NCBI RefSeq assembly: GCF_905475395.1
Contig: NC_058340.1
Coordinates: forward strand, 67,682,181-67,746,180
Reading direction: 5' to 3'
Source of the DNA: Chrysoperla carnea
Taxonomy: Eukaryota; Arthropoda; Insecta; Neuroptera; Chrysopidae
DNA length: 64,000 nucleotides
A program made the translations under genes and the position numbers. Shown one piece after another: positions 48,567 to 60,420 of the stretch (position 1 is the first letter of the stretch; each line of letters opens with the position of its first letter). Below the pieces are notes generated by a model. That model did not search any database and was not told where the DNA came from. It saw only the letters and a list, made by a program, of their open reading frames with translations.

Positions 48567-49214
48567 TTAAGGATGTATGAGCATGGTGGTGGGGGCACAA
48601 ATTTAAAAATAGATATTTTCAATTTTGATGATAAATTTATATTATTACTTGACGATATAAGACGAAAAGTAAGAATAAAATTTTTCGATATCTGGCTTAA
48701 TTTTCAAAATATCGAAAATTGAAAATTTTGTTTAATTATTTAGCTTTCGATATTTCGAAAACCAAGACACATATCGAAAAATTTTATTCTTATTTTTCGT
48801 CTACATTCATGAAGTTATAACAAAATTCATCATCAAAGTTGAAAATAAGATAAAAATAATTTCAACCCTTAATCTACCCTGCTCTTACATCCCTTATATG
48901 GACGGTGACACTTAGTTTTTTTCTTTTCTAATTCATTGCTAATATGTTTATTTTCTATTAAAAAGTTTTTTTTAAAATTTGTTTTCATTCATTCCAAATG
49001 AAAATTATCAAAAACTTCCAAAATATGTCGTTTTTTAAGATTCCTCCATAAGAGCCAATGTATTTTATATCGATTTTTAATGACTTTTTTCTTAAAAATT
49101 TGCACGGATACCTAAGCTGAAATTTTAACCACATATTCTTTGAGTAAAAGACTACCTACAAACAAATTTTGAGCCTTTAAATCAAACATTGTTGTCATGC
49201 TCATACATCCTTAA
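48567..49214. mobile_element. TTAA-flanked non-autonomous element
   Basis: TTAA lies at both ends (48567-48570, 49211-49214), with terminal inverted repeats GGATGTATGAGCATG and CATGCTCATACATCC. The 640 bp core has an inner imperfect inverted repeat (TTTTTCGATATCTGG / CACATATCGAAAAATTTTATTC) and no transposase frame. TTAA target duplication is the mark of piggyBac-type mobilisation. The TIR does not start with the canonical CCC, so the superfamily is inferred. Confidence 0.7.
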
Positions 49215-49961
49215 TTAATCACAAATTGTAATAATTATTAGAGTTCATACAGTAAGTATTTATATACATACAATATACAATATCATTAATGATTTGTAAT
49301 GTATAAGTTAGAAACATCATCAATTATTCGAAATAGACGGTTTGGTGTTGGTGTATGTATGAATGTATGTATGTATGTTGGTTTAAAATTGATGACGTTG
49401 TGAATTGGCATTCAGCATTGAGTTACTAGTTAGATTGATTGATGGAGTTCTATATGTATTCTATTCGAGGTGTTTATCTATTACTACTAACAGATAATAA
49501 TAATAAGTAATATACAAATGAATATACTACCCATAAACTTTATTACTTCCATAGCTCCACAGTCTGACATATTATACATATAGATTTATATTAAAATAAC
49601 TTCTAAATATTTATAGATATAATATTACAAAATACTTTTAATATTTACATAATTATTTTCAAATTAATTACATTTACCTAGTCAGGAAGATTAAAGGGTT
49701 TTTTCGTGATGATTAAGCATCAAGATAATATTTCCTAAGTGGGATTCACTTTGACGAGATGCCCAACTTTTTATTTTACGAAAAATTTCGGAAACATTTT
49801 AATCGCACACACTAGCCTAACTTTGACGGATATCCTGTTTCTGTTATTCTAATAGGAAGATAATTGACTAATAAATGCAAAATTACCCGTTGCTCGGTAA
49901 TTTGGAAATAGTAATTTAAGTTATTTTTTACCAGCTTTTATTTAGTTTCACCTGTCCGTTG
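49215..49961. other. Gene-free stretch with ATGT microsatellite
   Basis: AT-rich DNA with a short (ATGT)n run near 49352-49378. No gene or recognised repeat is seen. Confidence 0.5.
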
Positions 49962-50530
49962 TTATACCATGTATATATGAAATATACATAGTATATTAAG
50001 TTTAGTCCCAAGTTTGTAACGCTTAAAAATAATGATGTTAGGAAAAAAATTTTGTCATAGGTGTTCATAAAATCACCTAATTAGTCCATTTCCGGTTGTC
50101 CGTCCGTCCGTCCGTCTGTGGACACGATAACTCAAAAACGAAAAAAGATATCGAGCTGAAATTTTTACAGCGTACTCAAGACGTAAAAAGTGAGGTCAAG
50201 TTCGTAAATGAGCATCATAGGTCAATTGGGTCTTGGGTCCGTAGGACCCATCTTGTAAACCGTTAGAGACAGAACAAAAGTTTAAATGTAAAAAATGTTC
50301 CTTATCAAAAATTAAACAACTTTTGTTTGAAACTTTTTTTCCTAAACATCACTGTTTACCCGTGAGGGCGCTAATTAGGCGGAAATTTTATAATATGTAC
50401 TATACTTGATTATCAGTTATGTATGTGTCACATGTTTGTATGTGTAATGTAATGTAATAAAGAAATCAACACTGACTATGCATGGTATTTCAACAATTAA
50501 CTCAGTCAACTGTTTGTTTTCACTTGTTTT
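49962..50530 (+). repeat. Dispersed repeat A, best full-length copy
   Basis: About 569 bp from TTATACCATGTATATATGAAAT to GTTTTCACTTGTTTTT. Order of landmarks: GTTTAGTCCCAAGTTTGTAAC, CACCTAATTAGTCC, (GTCC)n-GTCTGTGG, ACTCAAAAACGAAAAAAGATA, GGGTCCGTAGGACCC (a small palindrome), CGTGAGGGCGCTAATTAGG, ATACATGG-like (here ATGCATGG), then the end. The sequence ATACCATG near the start and CATGGTAT near the end are inverse to one another. No coding frame and no Pol III boxes are recognised. Confidence 0.85.
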
Positions 50531-52064
50531 TAATCAAATCTACCGAGTTAATTTTGATACCAGTATCTGATTAGGCTGAAATTTTGCATTTACATATATG
50601 TAAATGATCAGCCACAAAAAAATATTTTATATCAGAATTTCTTATTTTAAATTTTTTTCCAGTTAAATTTTCAACTATGTGTGTATAGGTATGTTGTGAA
50701 TAATGTTTTTTAGTAATTTGGTAAAGAAAACAATTTATTTTTGAATGTAAAATGTTAAATTTTCTTTTTAGTACAAATAATATTACTAAACATAAACCTA
50801 CAGTAAATACATATATATACATGTATGGCTTTTATTTTTGCACATATGATGTGTTTTAAGTTTGTTTTATACGACCAAAACTTTTCCATTTTCATTCACA
50901 CTTCCATGAAGTTTGATTTATTTTCATAATCCCATCTGCAGGAGATGTATTTAACGGGAATAAATTAATAGTTAAATGAAAGAAATTAATGCGAAATGAA
51001 TAATATAAAACAAAAATTGGTCATGCCAAAATTTTCAAGGTAAAAAAAATAAATCTTTCTTATTTTTATAAGCTTAATAATTGTATGAGGAATAGATTGA
51101 GACATAGAAATTGTTCCTGAGAATTATTATTGATAAAATTGTGAGAGCGTATACATCTGATTTACCTTAGATTCACGATTTTCGCTTCCAGAAGGCCTAT
51201 CTTTATGTTTGTATACATAAAACTTTAAAATTACACCTTTACGATATTTTTTATTATTTACACAATTTATAAATTTTTAAAACCTTCCAGAAAAAATTAT
51301 CTGCATGATGGACAAGGGAAAGGGATTTGATGGTAAAAAGAAGGTTTTTTCTGTACCCACAGAATTAACTTATTGAGTAATAGTGACTGAATATCAAATT
51401 TTGATAGAATAAAATCAATGTTTTCTTACTCGAAAAAAGTGTTTCTTGATTTTATTGTCTTTATGGCCAAATATGATGATTAAAAGTTTGAACTCTCCAT
51501 TGGATGATTTCTTTACACAAACCTGGATAAAATCGGTTCAAAATCCTTTGAGTGGTTTAGAAGGAGCTAGTGAATTAATTTCTTGTATATTCTGTAACGA
51601 CTATAGATGTTAAGACTGTGTGAAATAAACTTTATCGTAATATGTTTTTACATTTATTTAAACAAATTCTCCTCATATCTACTTACAATTGAATATTTAT
51701 TGATCACATGTATTTATAAATAACATATCTACATATAGGTAGGTACAATGTATGTACATAGTTATGTAATATGTAAAATACGATAGAATTTAAATTGACA
51801 GATATCATTTATCTCAGTATCGTTATTCGTTAAATATCTGTTTTATATAGAAGTATAACCAAGTATATTAATTCCAAACTGTTTTCCACATACAGAGTAT
51901 CCTTTAAATAAATTACATGACGTCGAAAAGAAACGCGAGATTGCATTAAATTGAAGCACGGAAAATGGGAATTAAATGAAGAATTCGCCTGGAAGGCGTC
52001 ATTGGAGGTTTCATTCTGATTTTTTGGATTGAATTGAATATATCTCCGTAAATATGAATTTTCC
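50531..52064. other. Gene-free stretch
   Basis: AT-rich sequence with short, unsupported frames (for example 50571-50822 on -). No recognised repeats or RNA genes. Confidence 0.5.
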
Positions 52065-52650
52065 GTGTAAAATGACTAATTTAGGGTCATTATTTTCAGT
52101 TGTGATGCCAGTTTTTCGCTAGCTATCACTAATGTGCTTAATTCCGGGACCAGGACTCCATATTCTTGAAACCAATTAAAGCTAGGTTAATTTTGATCAC
52201 AAGTTTGAAAAGTATGACCCAAATTTAGTAGGATTACATACTTGGTTTATCAAAATTGGATAAAATTTGGATGTGATAGAGCAAAATTAAAATTTTTGGA
52301 TTTTGATGACGTCATTAAGTTTAAAAATTCCAATTTTTTTATGACATAGGCAAATTTGATCCGATCTTATTGGAATTTTTTTTGAAATCCACTAATTTTC
52401 GGTCATTCTTTTCAGCTGTGATACCAGTTTTCCGCTAGCTTCCACTTATGTGCTTAATTTCGGGACCAGGACTCCACTTTCTGGAAACCTATTAGAGCTA
52501 AGTTAATTTTGATCACAAATTTGAAAAGTGTGACCCAAATTCAGTAGGACTACATACTTGGTTTATCAAAATTGGATAAAATTTGAGGCTGATAGAGCAA
52601 AATTAAAATTTTTGGATTCTGATGACGTCATAAAGTTAAAAAATTATTCT
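52065..52650 (-). repeat. Tandem repeat B, two inverted units
   Basis: Two units, each with the reverse complement of the 7010-7838 landmarks (AAATTTAGTAGGATTACATA in the first, AAATTCAGTAGGACTACATA in the second; TGATGACGTCAT; GGACCAGGACTCCA), spaced about 310 bp. The family is thus present in two places on opposite strands. An open frame at 52558-52782 starts within the second unit and is not considered a gene. Confidence 0.8.
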
Positions 52651-53790
52651 CTAAAAGTAAAAAAAGCAGTAGTGTTTGAACTTTTATTAAACCATACTGT
52701 ATCTACATATACTTTTTGTATATACTTTTTTTCATACCAATATTCAATGTATATAGTTAGTAAATATATTATATACTTGTAAAGCTCACGATATTAAAAC
52801 AATATGTAGTATATACGAATTATAAAATGCGCATACCTTCAACTCATTGTATATAAATTCGAATAACTTGTATATATTTTTTTTTTGTATTTATTGTTAG
52901 GTAGCTGTAGATTTTCGATATTGATACAAATTCTCTAAATACAATATGATTGAAAATTAAATGGCAACAATTTCTGTACACTTTGCAATTTTGAGCGGCA
53001 GATAATGGTATGAAAATTGCAATCATTTCGATAATTTATTTCAAGAACGCATTTCGGATATTTCTTTTTTTATTATAGAACTTAGAAAGGGATGAAGTAT
53101 GTTTTGCATTTGAGAGAGATAGCTCCAATTTTGATGATTTAAAAAAAAAGATTCTTTTTGTATATTATTTAAAATTAGAAACATTTCAGAGGGGGGGGGG
53201 GAGATACAAACTTTCATCCGCTATTTCACCCTTTTCACAGATAAATTTCGAAAAATCCTTTCTTAAATGACACTTACAGTATAAAATCAATATATTTTCG
53301 AAATTTCAAACTTCTATCATTAGCGATTTAGGGTGGGCGTTGATATACCAGTCGGGACAATGCCTGGTTTCTTCTTCAAATAATTCCCCCTCTCTGAAAG
53401 GTTTCTGATTTTAAGCAATAAATAAAAATAGACATTAAAAAAAAACGTTAAAATCGGAGCTGTTGAGGACTTCCAAAGAATATCTATTTTATGTATTCTT
53501 CTATGCGACTAAAATGTTTTTGTTTTTTCTAAACCTATTAAAATCTGGTCGCAACTTTTTCTTTCATAAACATCGCAGTAATTCATAATAAATTACTATT
53601 TGATCATAATCAAAGAAAGTGCAATGATTAATTCTTTGTTAGTGAAAAAATTCATGCTGGAGTAAGTTTGAATGTAAAATTTTCATGGAATTAAATATAA
53701 TTGTACCATATTGTACAATCGAGATAGAAATATATACAATTTACAGATAATTACATTCTAGTATATAGATACAGATATATATATATATAG
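52651..53790. other. Gene-free stretch
   Basis: AT-rich sequence with a poly-G run (about 53189-53201) and an (AT)n run immediately before the hAT element at 53799. No gene recognised. Confidence 0.5.
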
Positions 53791-53798
53791 GAGCCACA

Positions 53799-54962
53799 CA
53801 GTGGCGGATTTAGAGATTTGCCGCCCGTAGGCTATTCAATTTTTGCCGCCTCTAAATTTTGATATCTTAGTTCACAATCATATCAATTATCTATCAATAA
53901 AATTGCAACTTTATGATTTGTGCTCCATTATCCTCATTACATCAACTTTTCCCGTATGGTTAGTATCATCGAGAACTATGGTACCGTGTTAGATCCTTGA
54001 TTATTTTTACAGCAAAGAATTATCAAAAAACAATATTTTATGCAAAAAATATCTCAAACATGTACCAATTTTAAAGTAAGTTAAGGTATGTGTTAAAACT
54101 ATACAATACTTATGTAATAGGAATAAAGCTTACACAAAAAATCTAGATTTGGCGAACGTTGATAAATATTTATTATTACACTTACAGTTACAAAACAACA
54201 CAATAAATATATCCTTTCTTAATTATTTGTTAGTATTATAATTCAAGTCAAATTATAAAAGCATTACAATACTATTTTGCGACACTTTGAATTCGCAAAA
54301 TCATTTATTATATCGTCGTACGAAATCTTGTTTATTAGCTCTGACTCTATGCACAAGAGAGCTAAAGCGTTTAGCTTTTCTTGACTTAAAGTCGATCGGA
54401 GGTAGTCTATAAGATATCGAACTAGTTTTTTATTTAATAAAAATTAGTCAGTATTTTTTACACATAAAGAAATAACTTTCTGGAATAGAATTTGACAATT
54501 TGCAAACTTGCTGCAGCAATCATGATTAGACCATCGATATTGTATCAAGATTGAATTGTGTAAGGAGATCTCATAATTATTAGGTACACGGAGAAAAAAT
54601 TATAGTAATTATCAGTGAAGAAAATATGTAAAAATAACTAAATTTCGACTATAATATGGAATCGCTATTGCGATATTCTAAAAATTCATGATCATTACAT
54701 TATAATCAAAAGCGTTTAGCAATTGTTTATGCAGAGATTTTGAGATATTTATTATTTAGCACTGTATATAGGACTATATTTCGGTTTTTGTTGAATATTT
54801 TAATTCCTCTATAATTTTTGAAATTCGTATTTTGTGTGTGTATTATAATTTTTTCTAAATTTTGTCAATCGAAATAAAAAATTTATGAACTAAATTTGCC
54901 GCCCCTTAAAATTTGCCGCCCTAGGCTCCAGCCTACTCAGCCTGCTGGTAAATCCGCCACTG
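53799..54962 (-). mobile_element. hAT element with intact ends and 8 bp target duplication
   Basis: Terminal inverted repeats are CAGTGGCGGATTTA and its inverse TAAATCCGCCACTG. Both are followed inside by subterminal GCCGCC-rich motifs (TTTGCCGCCC). The 8 bp GAGCCACA flanks it exactly on both sides (53791-53798 and 54963-54970), the length hAT transposases produce. At 1164 bp it is too short for a full transposase and carries only a C-terminal remnant, so it is an internally deleted, non-autonomous copy. Confidence 0.92.
54264..54438 (-). pseudogene. hAT transposase C-terminal remnant
   Basis: On - about 57 codons end at the stop 54266-54264. They include DYLRSTLSQEKLNALALL, then IESELI and DDIINDFANSK, which match the end of ZMYM1-like/hAT transposases (usually YLRSTM-QERLN-LALL-I). 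The frame is closed upstream by a stop, so only this tail persists inside the 53799-54962 element. It covers the part of the domain just downstream of the fragment in SPG11 intron 3. Confidence 0.8.
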
Positions 54963-54970
54963 GAGCCACA

Positions 54971-56489
54971 AGAGTTCAAGATTAACGATGTGAACGTCGC
55001 TAAACGGCGATATTAACGGCACGTCACTCACTATATTATAAAGTAACCGCGTCATTACAGTGATTCAAAAACAACGTTTTTATAAAGAAAATCGGTTATT
55101 GTTAAATTTGACTCTTGAATTGAGACAAAAAGCGTGCTATGATTGGCTCATAGGACGCCTTGTTCAGTTTGGTTGTTCCAACAATTTCTTAAAATTGTTT
55201 TTTTCCATTGAAAAAACAATTTCATAGATAGGAATAGGCAAAATTGACCTGGTAGATTTAAAATTTCGCTAGGATAAGGTAAGGATTTAATATAGGAACA
55301 CAATTTCAGATATAAACCTTTTATTACACGCTTTTATTTAACTTGCAATGTATGTTAGTTCGAGTGGAATCTTGCAACTGAATTTTGAAGCAGATATCTT
55401 CAACTGATTGATCTGAAAATTTGTATACACGTTTAGTTTAGATGACAATGCATTTTTATGGTATGATCTGATTTTCTCATCGCTTCCACCATATTTGATA
55501 TGCATACGTTTGTTAGTTTTGAATTAAAAATTTAAATAAAAACTTACTTTTTAAAGGACAAGCTTTTATTGTAGGTACTAAAAAGTAGAAAATAAATTTT
55601 TCTATGAGTCACTCTTTTTAAAAGCTTGAGGCGCTTCGAATCATCCTTGATATTTAAAATTGAAAGCTCATAGAAATAATTATTTAGTACTTTTTATTAT
55701 AAAAAAACTTGTCCATCTTTAAAAAGTATTATAATTTTTTTAGATTGTCCTTCTTTTAAAATTTATTTTTTAATTTAATTTTCTTATATCGTGATGTTAA
55801 AGAGAAGGACGAAACTGGTTATAATTTTTCTTCACTGTGAAAGAGACATTTTTTGTTTTTAACCTGATTGAAAGATCCGATCGTTGAAAAACCAGATTAG
55901 AAAAGCATTTTATTCGAAACAACCTGTTTATTTCTCTTGCCGCAGCGAACCATTTTTTCTATTAGATTAAAAGTAGCTTATATATTATGAGAAAAGCCGA
56001 TGAAAAAAGCTTGCCGATGAAAAGATACTTCAATTAGCAGTAATTTTTCTAACAAAGTTATAAAATTTCTTGTTTATAGTGAATTATTATTATAAATTTA
56101 ACATTACTTGTAACACATTACAAACTGGTTTAATTTAATGTAGTAACTATACTTACATTGCATATCCACTACTTACAAAGACCATTGTTTAAGTACTGTA
56201 CAATAAAATTTATTATATTCATTGTTACAGATGTTGGCAGGTTTTTGTATAGTATGGAATTCATGTAATTTGTACTATATATATATATATATAGTAAGTA
56301 AGTGAGCTATATGTTTATATAGTATTTGGCATTACATTTAGTATTTATCTGGTATCGACCTCCAGCTCCATTTATAAATACAGAGTCTGACTGAAAGCAT
56401 TGACATTCAAAAACTAAGCAATGAAAACGGATTTAATAAAAATTTCAAAGTTAAAGTTGAAGTTGACTAGAGGAATCAAAATCAGATCA
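54971..56489. other. Gene-free stretch with one hairpin
   Basis: No gene is recognised. It contains the inverted repeat at 55538-55740 and an (AT)n run near 56274-56292. Confidence 0.5.
55538..55740. repeat. Imperfect inverted repeat (~75 bp arms)
   Basis: Left arm AACTTACTTTTTAAAGGACAAG...GTACTAAAAAGT...TTTCTATGAG is an imperfect inverse of the right arm CTCATAGAAA...TACTTTTTATTA...CTTGTCCATCTTTAAAAAGT. The loop is about 55 bp. It probably reflects a short foldback element; no target duplication was identified. Confidence 0.65.
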
Positions 56490-56945
56490 TGTTTCTTCTT
56501 AATTTAATGATTGGATGCAGAGTTTCTAAGATATTGCAATATTTGGATCGATTTTAGTCCGTATCTCAAAAACTATTCGACCAGGCAACAAATGCACCTC
56601 ATTTTTGTACTTTTTGGGTCAAAATTACCTTATATACAGAGTTTTTGAAAAAATCAAGAAAATCGGAAAAAAAAATTTTTGTTTTGGAATTTGATGAAAC
56701 TCGGTGGATGGGGTAATTTTGATCCAAATAGTATAAAAATCAGGTTAATTTAATGGTTGAACCTATAGAAAGTTACAATGTCAGCGAGTATCATGGGCAA
56801 AACTATATTTTCAAAAAAGTTCCCGCCAAAAAATTAAAATTCATGAAATTGTGAACAAAATTGAGGATAAGTGAGGGCTTTAACGTGATAGTCTGTGTTT
56901 TGAAAGGAGAAATTTCCCAGCAAAGTGAGCGGGTATCTGCTAGTA
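56490..56945 (+). repeat. Repeat family C (possible Helitron-like 3' end)
   Basis: Landmarks: GATTGGATGCAGAGTTTCT, GATTTTAGTCCGTATCTCAAA, TTTTTGTACTTTTTGGGTCAA, GAAACTCGGTGGATGGGGTA, ATTTCCCAGCAAAG and an end GGTATCTGCTAG followed by T. The CTAG|T end preceded by GC-containing sequence is compatible with a Helitron terminus (CTRR, inserting between A and T). A clear terminal hairpin is not convincing, so the class is tentative. A related fragment lies at about 1085-1245. Confidence 0.5.
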
Positions 56946-57924
56946 GTTATATATTATAAGAATATAAACAAATCATAAGTATAAACACCATCTATGAATA
57001 GTAGTCAGAAGTTATCAAAGATCAGAATCACTTAGTTAATTGTTAATAATATAGCTTTAATTCTTATTTCATAGGTGTCGTTTTTTCAATTGAAAAAAGT
57101 TCTACTTTCTAGGTTACAGTGATATATCTTTAGCTATATTCATAGCATGATGATGCCGTAGCATTGCTGACGCGAATCCATAAGATTTTACCCTACCAAA
57201 AATCGTCTGACGCGCTTATAGAAGTTTTCCCTTCAAAAATCTCCTACATTTCTCTGTTGTCTTTCTGAATAAAACTATTTAGAAGAACACACATAGATTT
57301 AGAAAGATTAGAATACGTTGGTCTGGCACATCTTGTTTATAAAACATTGAATATATAATAAACAAACACCAACATAAGTACATAGATATCGGTGTATATA
57401 ATAAGTATGTACGTAATAAATGAATATCTTAGTATATAATGTTTATATACTAAAACTTATTCGGGTTTTACATCATATTATCATCCTTTAGATTATATAT
57501 TTACATTATATATATTTATTATCTTTGTTTAAGGTATTATTTATTAAATACACTTTACATTGTCTATTCGTTTAATATCATGATGTTCATGTTTTGGGGG
57601 ATGATCATATTGCATTCCTATGTTATATTATGTAAGTATCTAAAATGTTTAATTTAAAACTTTACTACTCTTTACGATACACGCCAATCAAATGATTCTA
57701 ATGAAAATTTATAATGGAAACTTTAAATGGAAAATGTATTTAATTGGATCGTGCGGCAAATGAATTGAATGTTTCTTTTTCATCTATGTTGAGTATCTTT
57801 TTATAACACCAACAAAACAAAAGTAAGATAAGTTCTTGTAATCAATCAGAAAATTCAAATAGAAATTTCAACATTTCTTTGCATTTCATGGTCAGGACAA
57901 TGTATTAACACCACTTTTATAAGT

Positions 57925-58525
57925 GATGAGCAAAATTAGACTTGGTTTTGCAGTCTTGGTCTTTGTCTTGTAAATTTTTCAAGACGAAGATCAAGACCAA
58001 TATAATATCTTCTTTGACAAGATCAATACCCAAACTCTATCTATATGGACTAAAAACAAGACCAAGACCCAACTTTGCAAGACCAAGACTTATTTTCCAA
58101 ATTTATTGTTGAAAATAATTAAGAACCCCCCTAGAGAATTTTTCAATATGCTTTTTTTTATTATACCTGAGTAAATTTTTTTTTCGCAAGTAAAACCAGA
58201 GACATAAAGAAAAAATAATAACTAATCTGCTAACTTTTAGTATAACACAGTTTGGGTGACAGATTTTGATTCTCTTTTCTCATCATTTTATATAAATAAA
58301 ATATATGTAGATTAATTGATTAATTTTGTAATCATTATTAAAAATGAGACTCCAAAATTTCTGACATAATAACAATAAGAGTCAGTTAAAACTTTAAACG
58401 TTCAAAACAAGGTTGATGCAAGATAAAAAACAAAACCTGATTTACCAAGATCAAGACTGAGATTATTTTTGCAAGACCAAGGCCAAGACTCAACTCTGCA
58501 AGATCAAGATTCGATTCTGACGGAC
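57925..58525. repeat. AAGACCAAGA-rich repeat element
   Basis: CTTGGTTTTGCAGTCTTGGTC at the left is loosely inverse to GCAAGACCAAGGCCAAGACTC at the right, with further CAAGACCAAGAC copies between. This pattern of degenerate 6-12 bp units with inverted ends suggests a small non-autonomous element. The open frame at 58469-58738 begins inside it (DQGQDSTLQDQDS) and is judged non-genic. Confidence 0.4.
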
Positions 58526-59758
58526 GAAATGTTTGGACCGGCGAAAAGTATTCCGATTATCGAGAGTCTACTGTATTTGATTATGGATTTTCCAGGAAAT
58601 CTATCGTTGTATTATAATCTGATATTTGAAGAAAATGTTCCTGCTCTGAGTCATTTTAGAAGTGTTTTGATAAACAGATACTTCTATAGATTTAGGATCA
58701 GTGTAAACAGGGCAAGTTTTTCTTGCATTGCATATTAGATTGAATTGAAGATTAATTTGGTTGCATTCGTTAGGAAACTTTAGTTAAAAGAAAATGGTCT
58801 GGATTACTTGTACGTAAAGTGCTTAAATTACCTCTAACATATACTCACGCACGAATTACATAAATTCATGCATTTTTTGTGACATTGAGTATATATTATA
58901 TTAAAGAACAATTCGATTTTGCCAATAACAAGAAACAATAAATAAATTATTGATGTCTGAGTGTCAATTAATGTTAACACAACTCATGTACATCATTATT
59001 ATATTTACAAAGATAAAAAAAAAACGTCAAGTTTTTAACATAATATAAAATAAAAAGTGAACATTATTACATTCTTTTAAAGACATTAAAATGATATGAC
59101 AAGAACCATATTAGTAATTATCGACGTCTAATAATCAACTAAAATAATGTTTCTCATTAAGAACGATAGATTTAATATAAATATTATCGAAGATAATAAA
59201 TGAGAACTCTAGGATATGTCGAAATAATATTCGATTTTTGCCCCAATTTCCTAGATCAGTTTTTTGTATTTTTAAAATACGTATTTTCGCCTGCACGCCT
59301 GTGTGCAGTCCGCCACCAAATTAGCAAAGAGTAACATTCACTAGCTAATTCTTACTGATGATGACTACTTGGTAGTCGAAAATACGTATTTTAAAAATAC
59401 AAAAAACTGATCTAGGAAATTGGGGCAAAAATCGAAATTTATAACGATAGATTTGTTGAATAAAATGTTGTAAATAAAAGAAATAATCTCCGGTTCGCTC
59501 GTGTGGCTTACGAAAACAGTGTAATTATCCTATGCTTTTGCAACTACCTATCTTTGATTCACTCACCAGACTTTTTTCCTCGTATTTCATAGAAGTTGTA
59601 CAATCACTTCTGCTTAGTGAAGGAATTTCATTAACAGGGATAATAAGTCTTAATTCCATTCTGTCATTACTTTGTTAATATGGAAAACGTAGGTAATCAT
59701 ATGTATTAAATATTTTTATTAAAAGTAAGTATGAAATTTTTTTTTTCATTCTTGACTA
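58526..59758. other. Gene-free stretch with a perfect palindrome
   Basis: AT-rich DNA without recognised genes. It contains the palindromic element 59231-59435 and its immediate flanks, which are also shared with 20279-20340 (AATGAGAACTCTAGGATAT). Confidence 0.5.
59231..59435. repeat. Perfect 59 bp inverted repeat with spacer
   Basis: The arms 59231-59289 and 59377-59435 are exact inverse copies (TCGATTTTTGCCCCAATTTC inward to ACGTATTTTCG). The 87 bp spacer contains a small hairpin (CTGCACGCCTGTGTGCAG) and GATGATGACTACTTGGTAGT. A diverged half copy lies at 20340-20460 with the same spacer features (ACTACCAAGTAGTCATCATC), so this is a dispersed foldback family. Confidence 0.85.
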
Positions 59759-60012
59759 TTAGATCAGTTGGTTAAGGCGTAAACAATTCCGTCTGCGGTA
59801 TGCTTAGGGTAGTGGGTTCGATTCCCGCCGTCGCGGGAATCATTAATAGTTGTGATGGGCTGGTGTAGTACATGGTATATGCATGAAGGAGGTGTACTCA
59901 GCCTCTGTAATTGAGGAGCTGATAAATGAAATTATCAGCTGAAAAGTGGTAAAACACATATATGGTATCACTAAGTGTGTCCTTCGTGGACAGCCAATAT
60001 AACCTAACCTAA
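59759..60012 (+). mobile_element. tRNA-derived SINE
   Basis: The 5' part is tRNA-like: A box TAGATCAGTTGG (59760-59771) and B box GGTTCGATTCC (59815-59825), followed by CCGCCGTCGCGGG. The unrelated body contains GTACATGGTATATGCATGAAG and GTCCTTCGTGGACAGCC. The tail is AACCTAACCTAA, two copies of the insect telomere unit. The head-body-tail layout is standard for SINEs. Flanking target duplication was not resolved. Confidence 0.8.
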
Positions 60013-60420
60013 TCTGCGTCTCCGTTTAGCAGCGATTCCCATTTTGCTGCGTATAATTTATCATGTAAATTGCAGTGAAAATTTATATTATCTCATACAA
60101 AAGATGTTTAAGTTTAAAATTCTATCACTCTTAATGGAAAACCTTTAATATAATAATAATCGTATATTATATTTATAATAGGTATTACCTATCAATAATA
60201 GTTTATGAGCTCGATATTTTTTTTGTCTTAATTACATCAATTTTGTCGTCTGCTATATTAAAATAAATTATAAAGTAATGTACTTAGATTACTTACTTGA
60301 AAAATAGAAAAAAACCGGTTAACTATATTACACATATTAATGGATATCTCTATAAGTTATTATTCGTACTATTTAAAAAAAAAAGTGAAAAAGTGAATTA
60401 TCTAACAAAAAAGGATAATT
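60013..60420. other. Gene-free stretch
   Basis: AT-rich sequence; nothing recognised. Confidence 0.5.

Noticed and set aside
58469-58738. 89-codon open frame
   Set aside because: It starts within an AAGACCAAGA-type repeat, lacks a plausible gene structure and resembles no known family.
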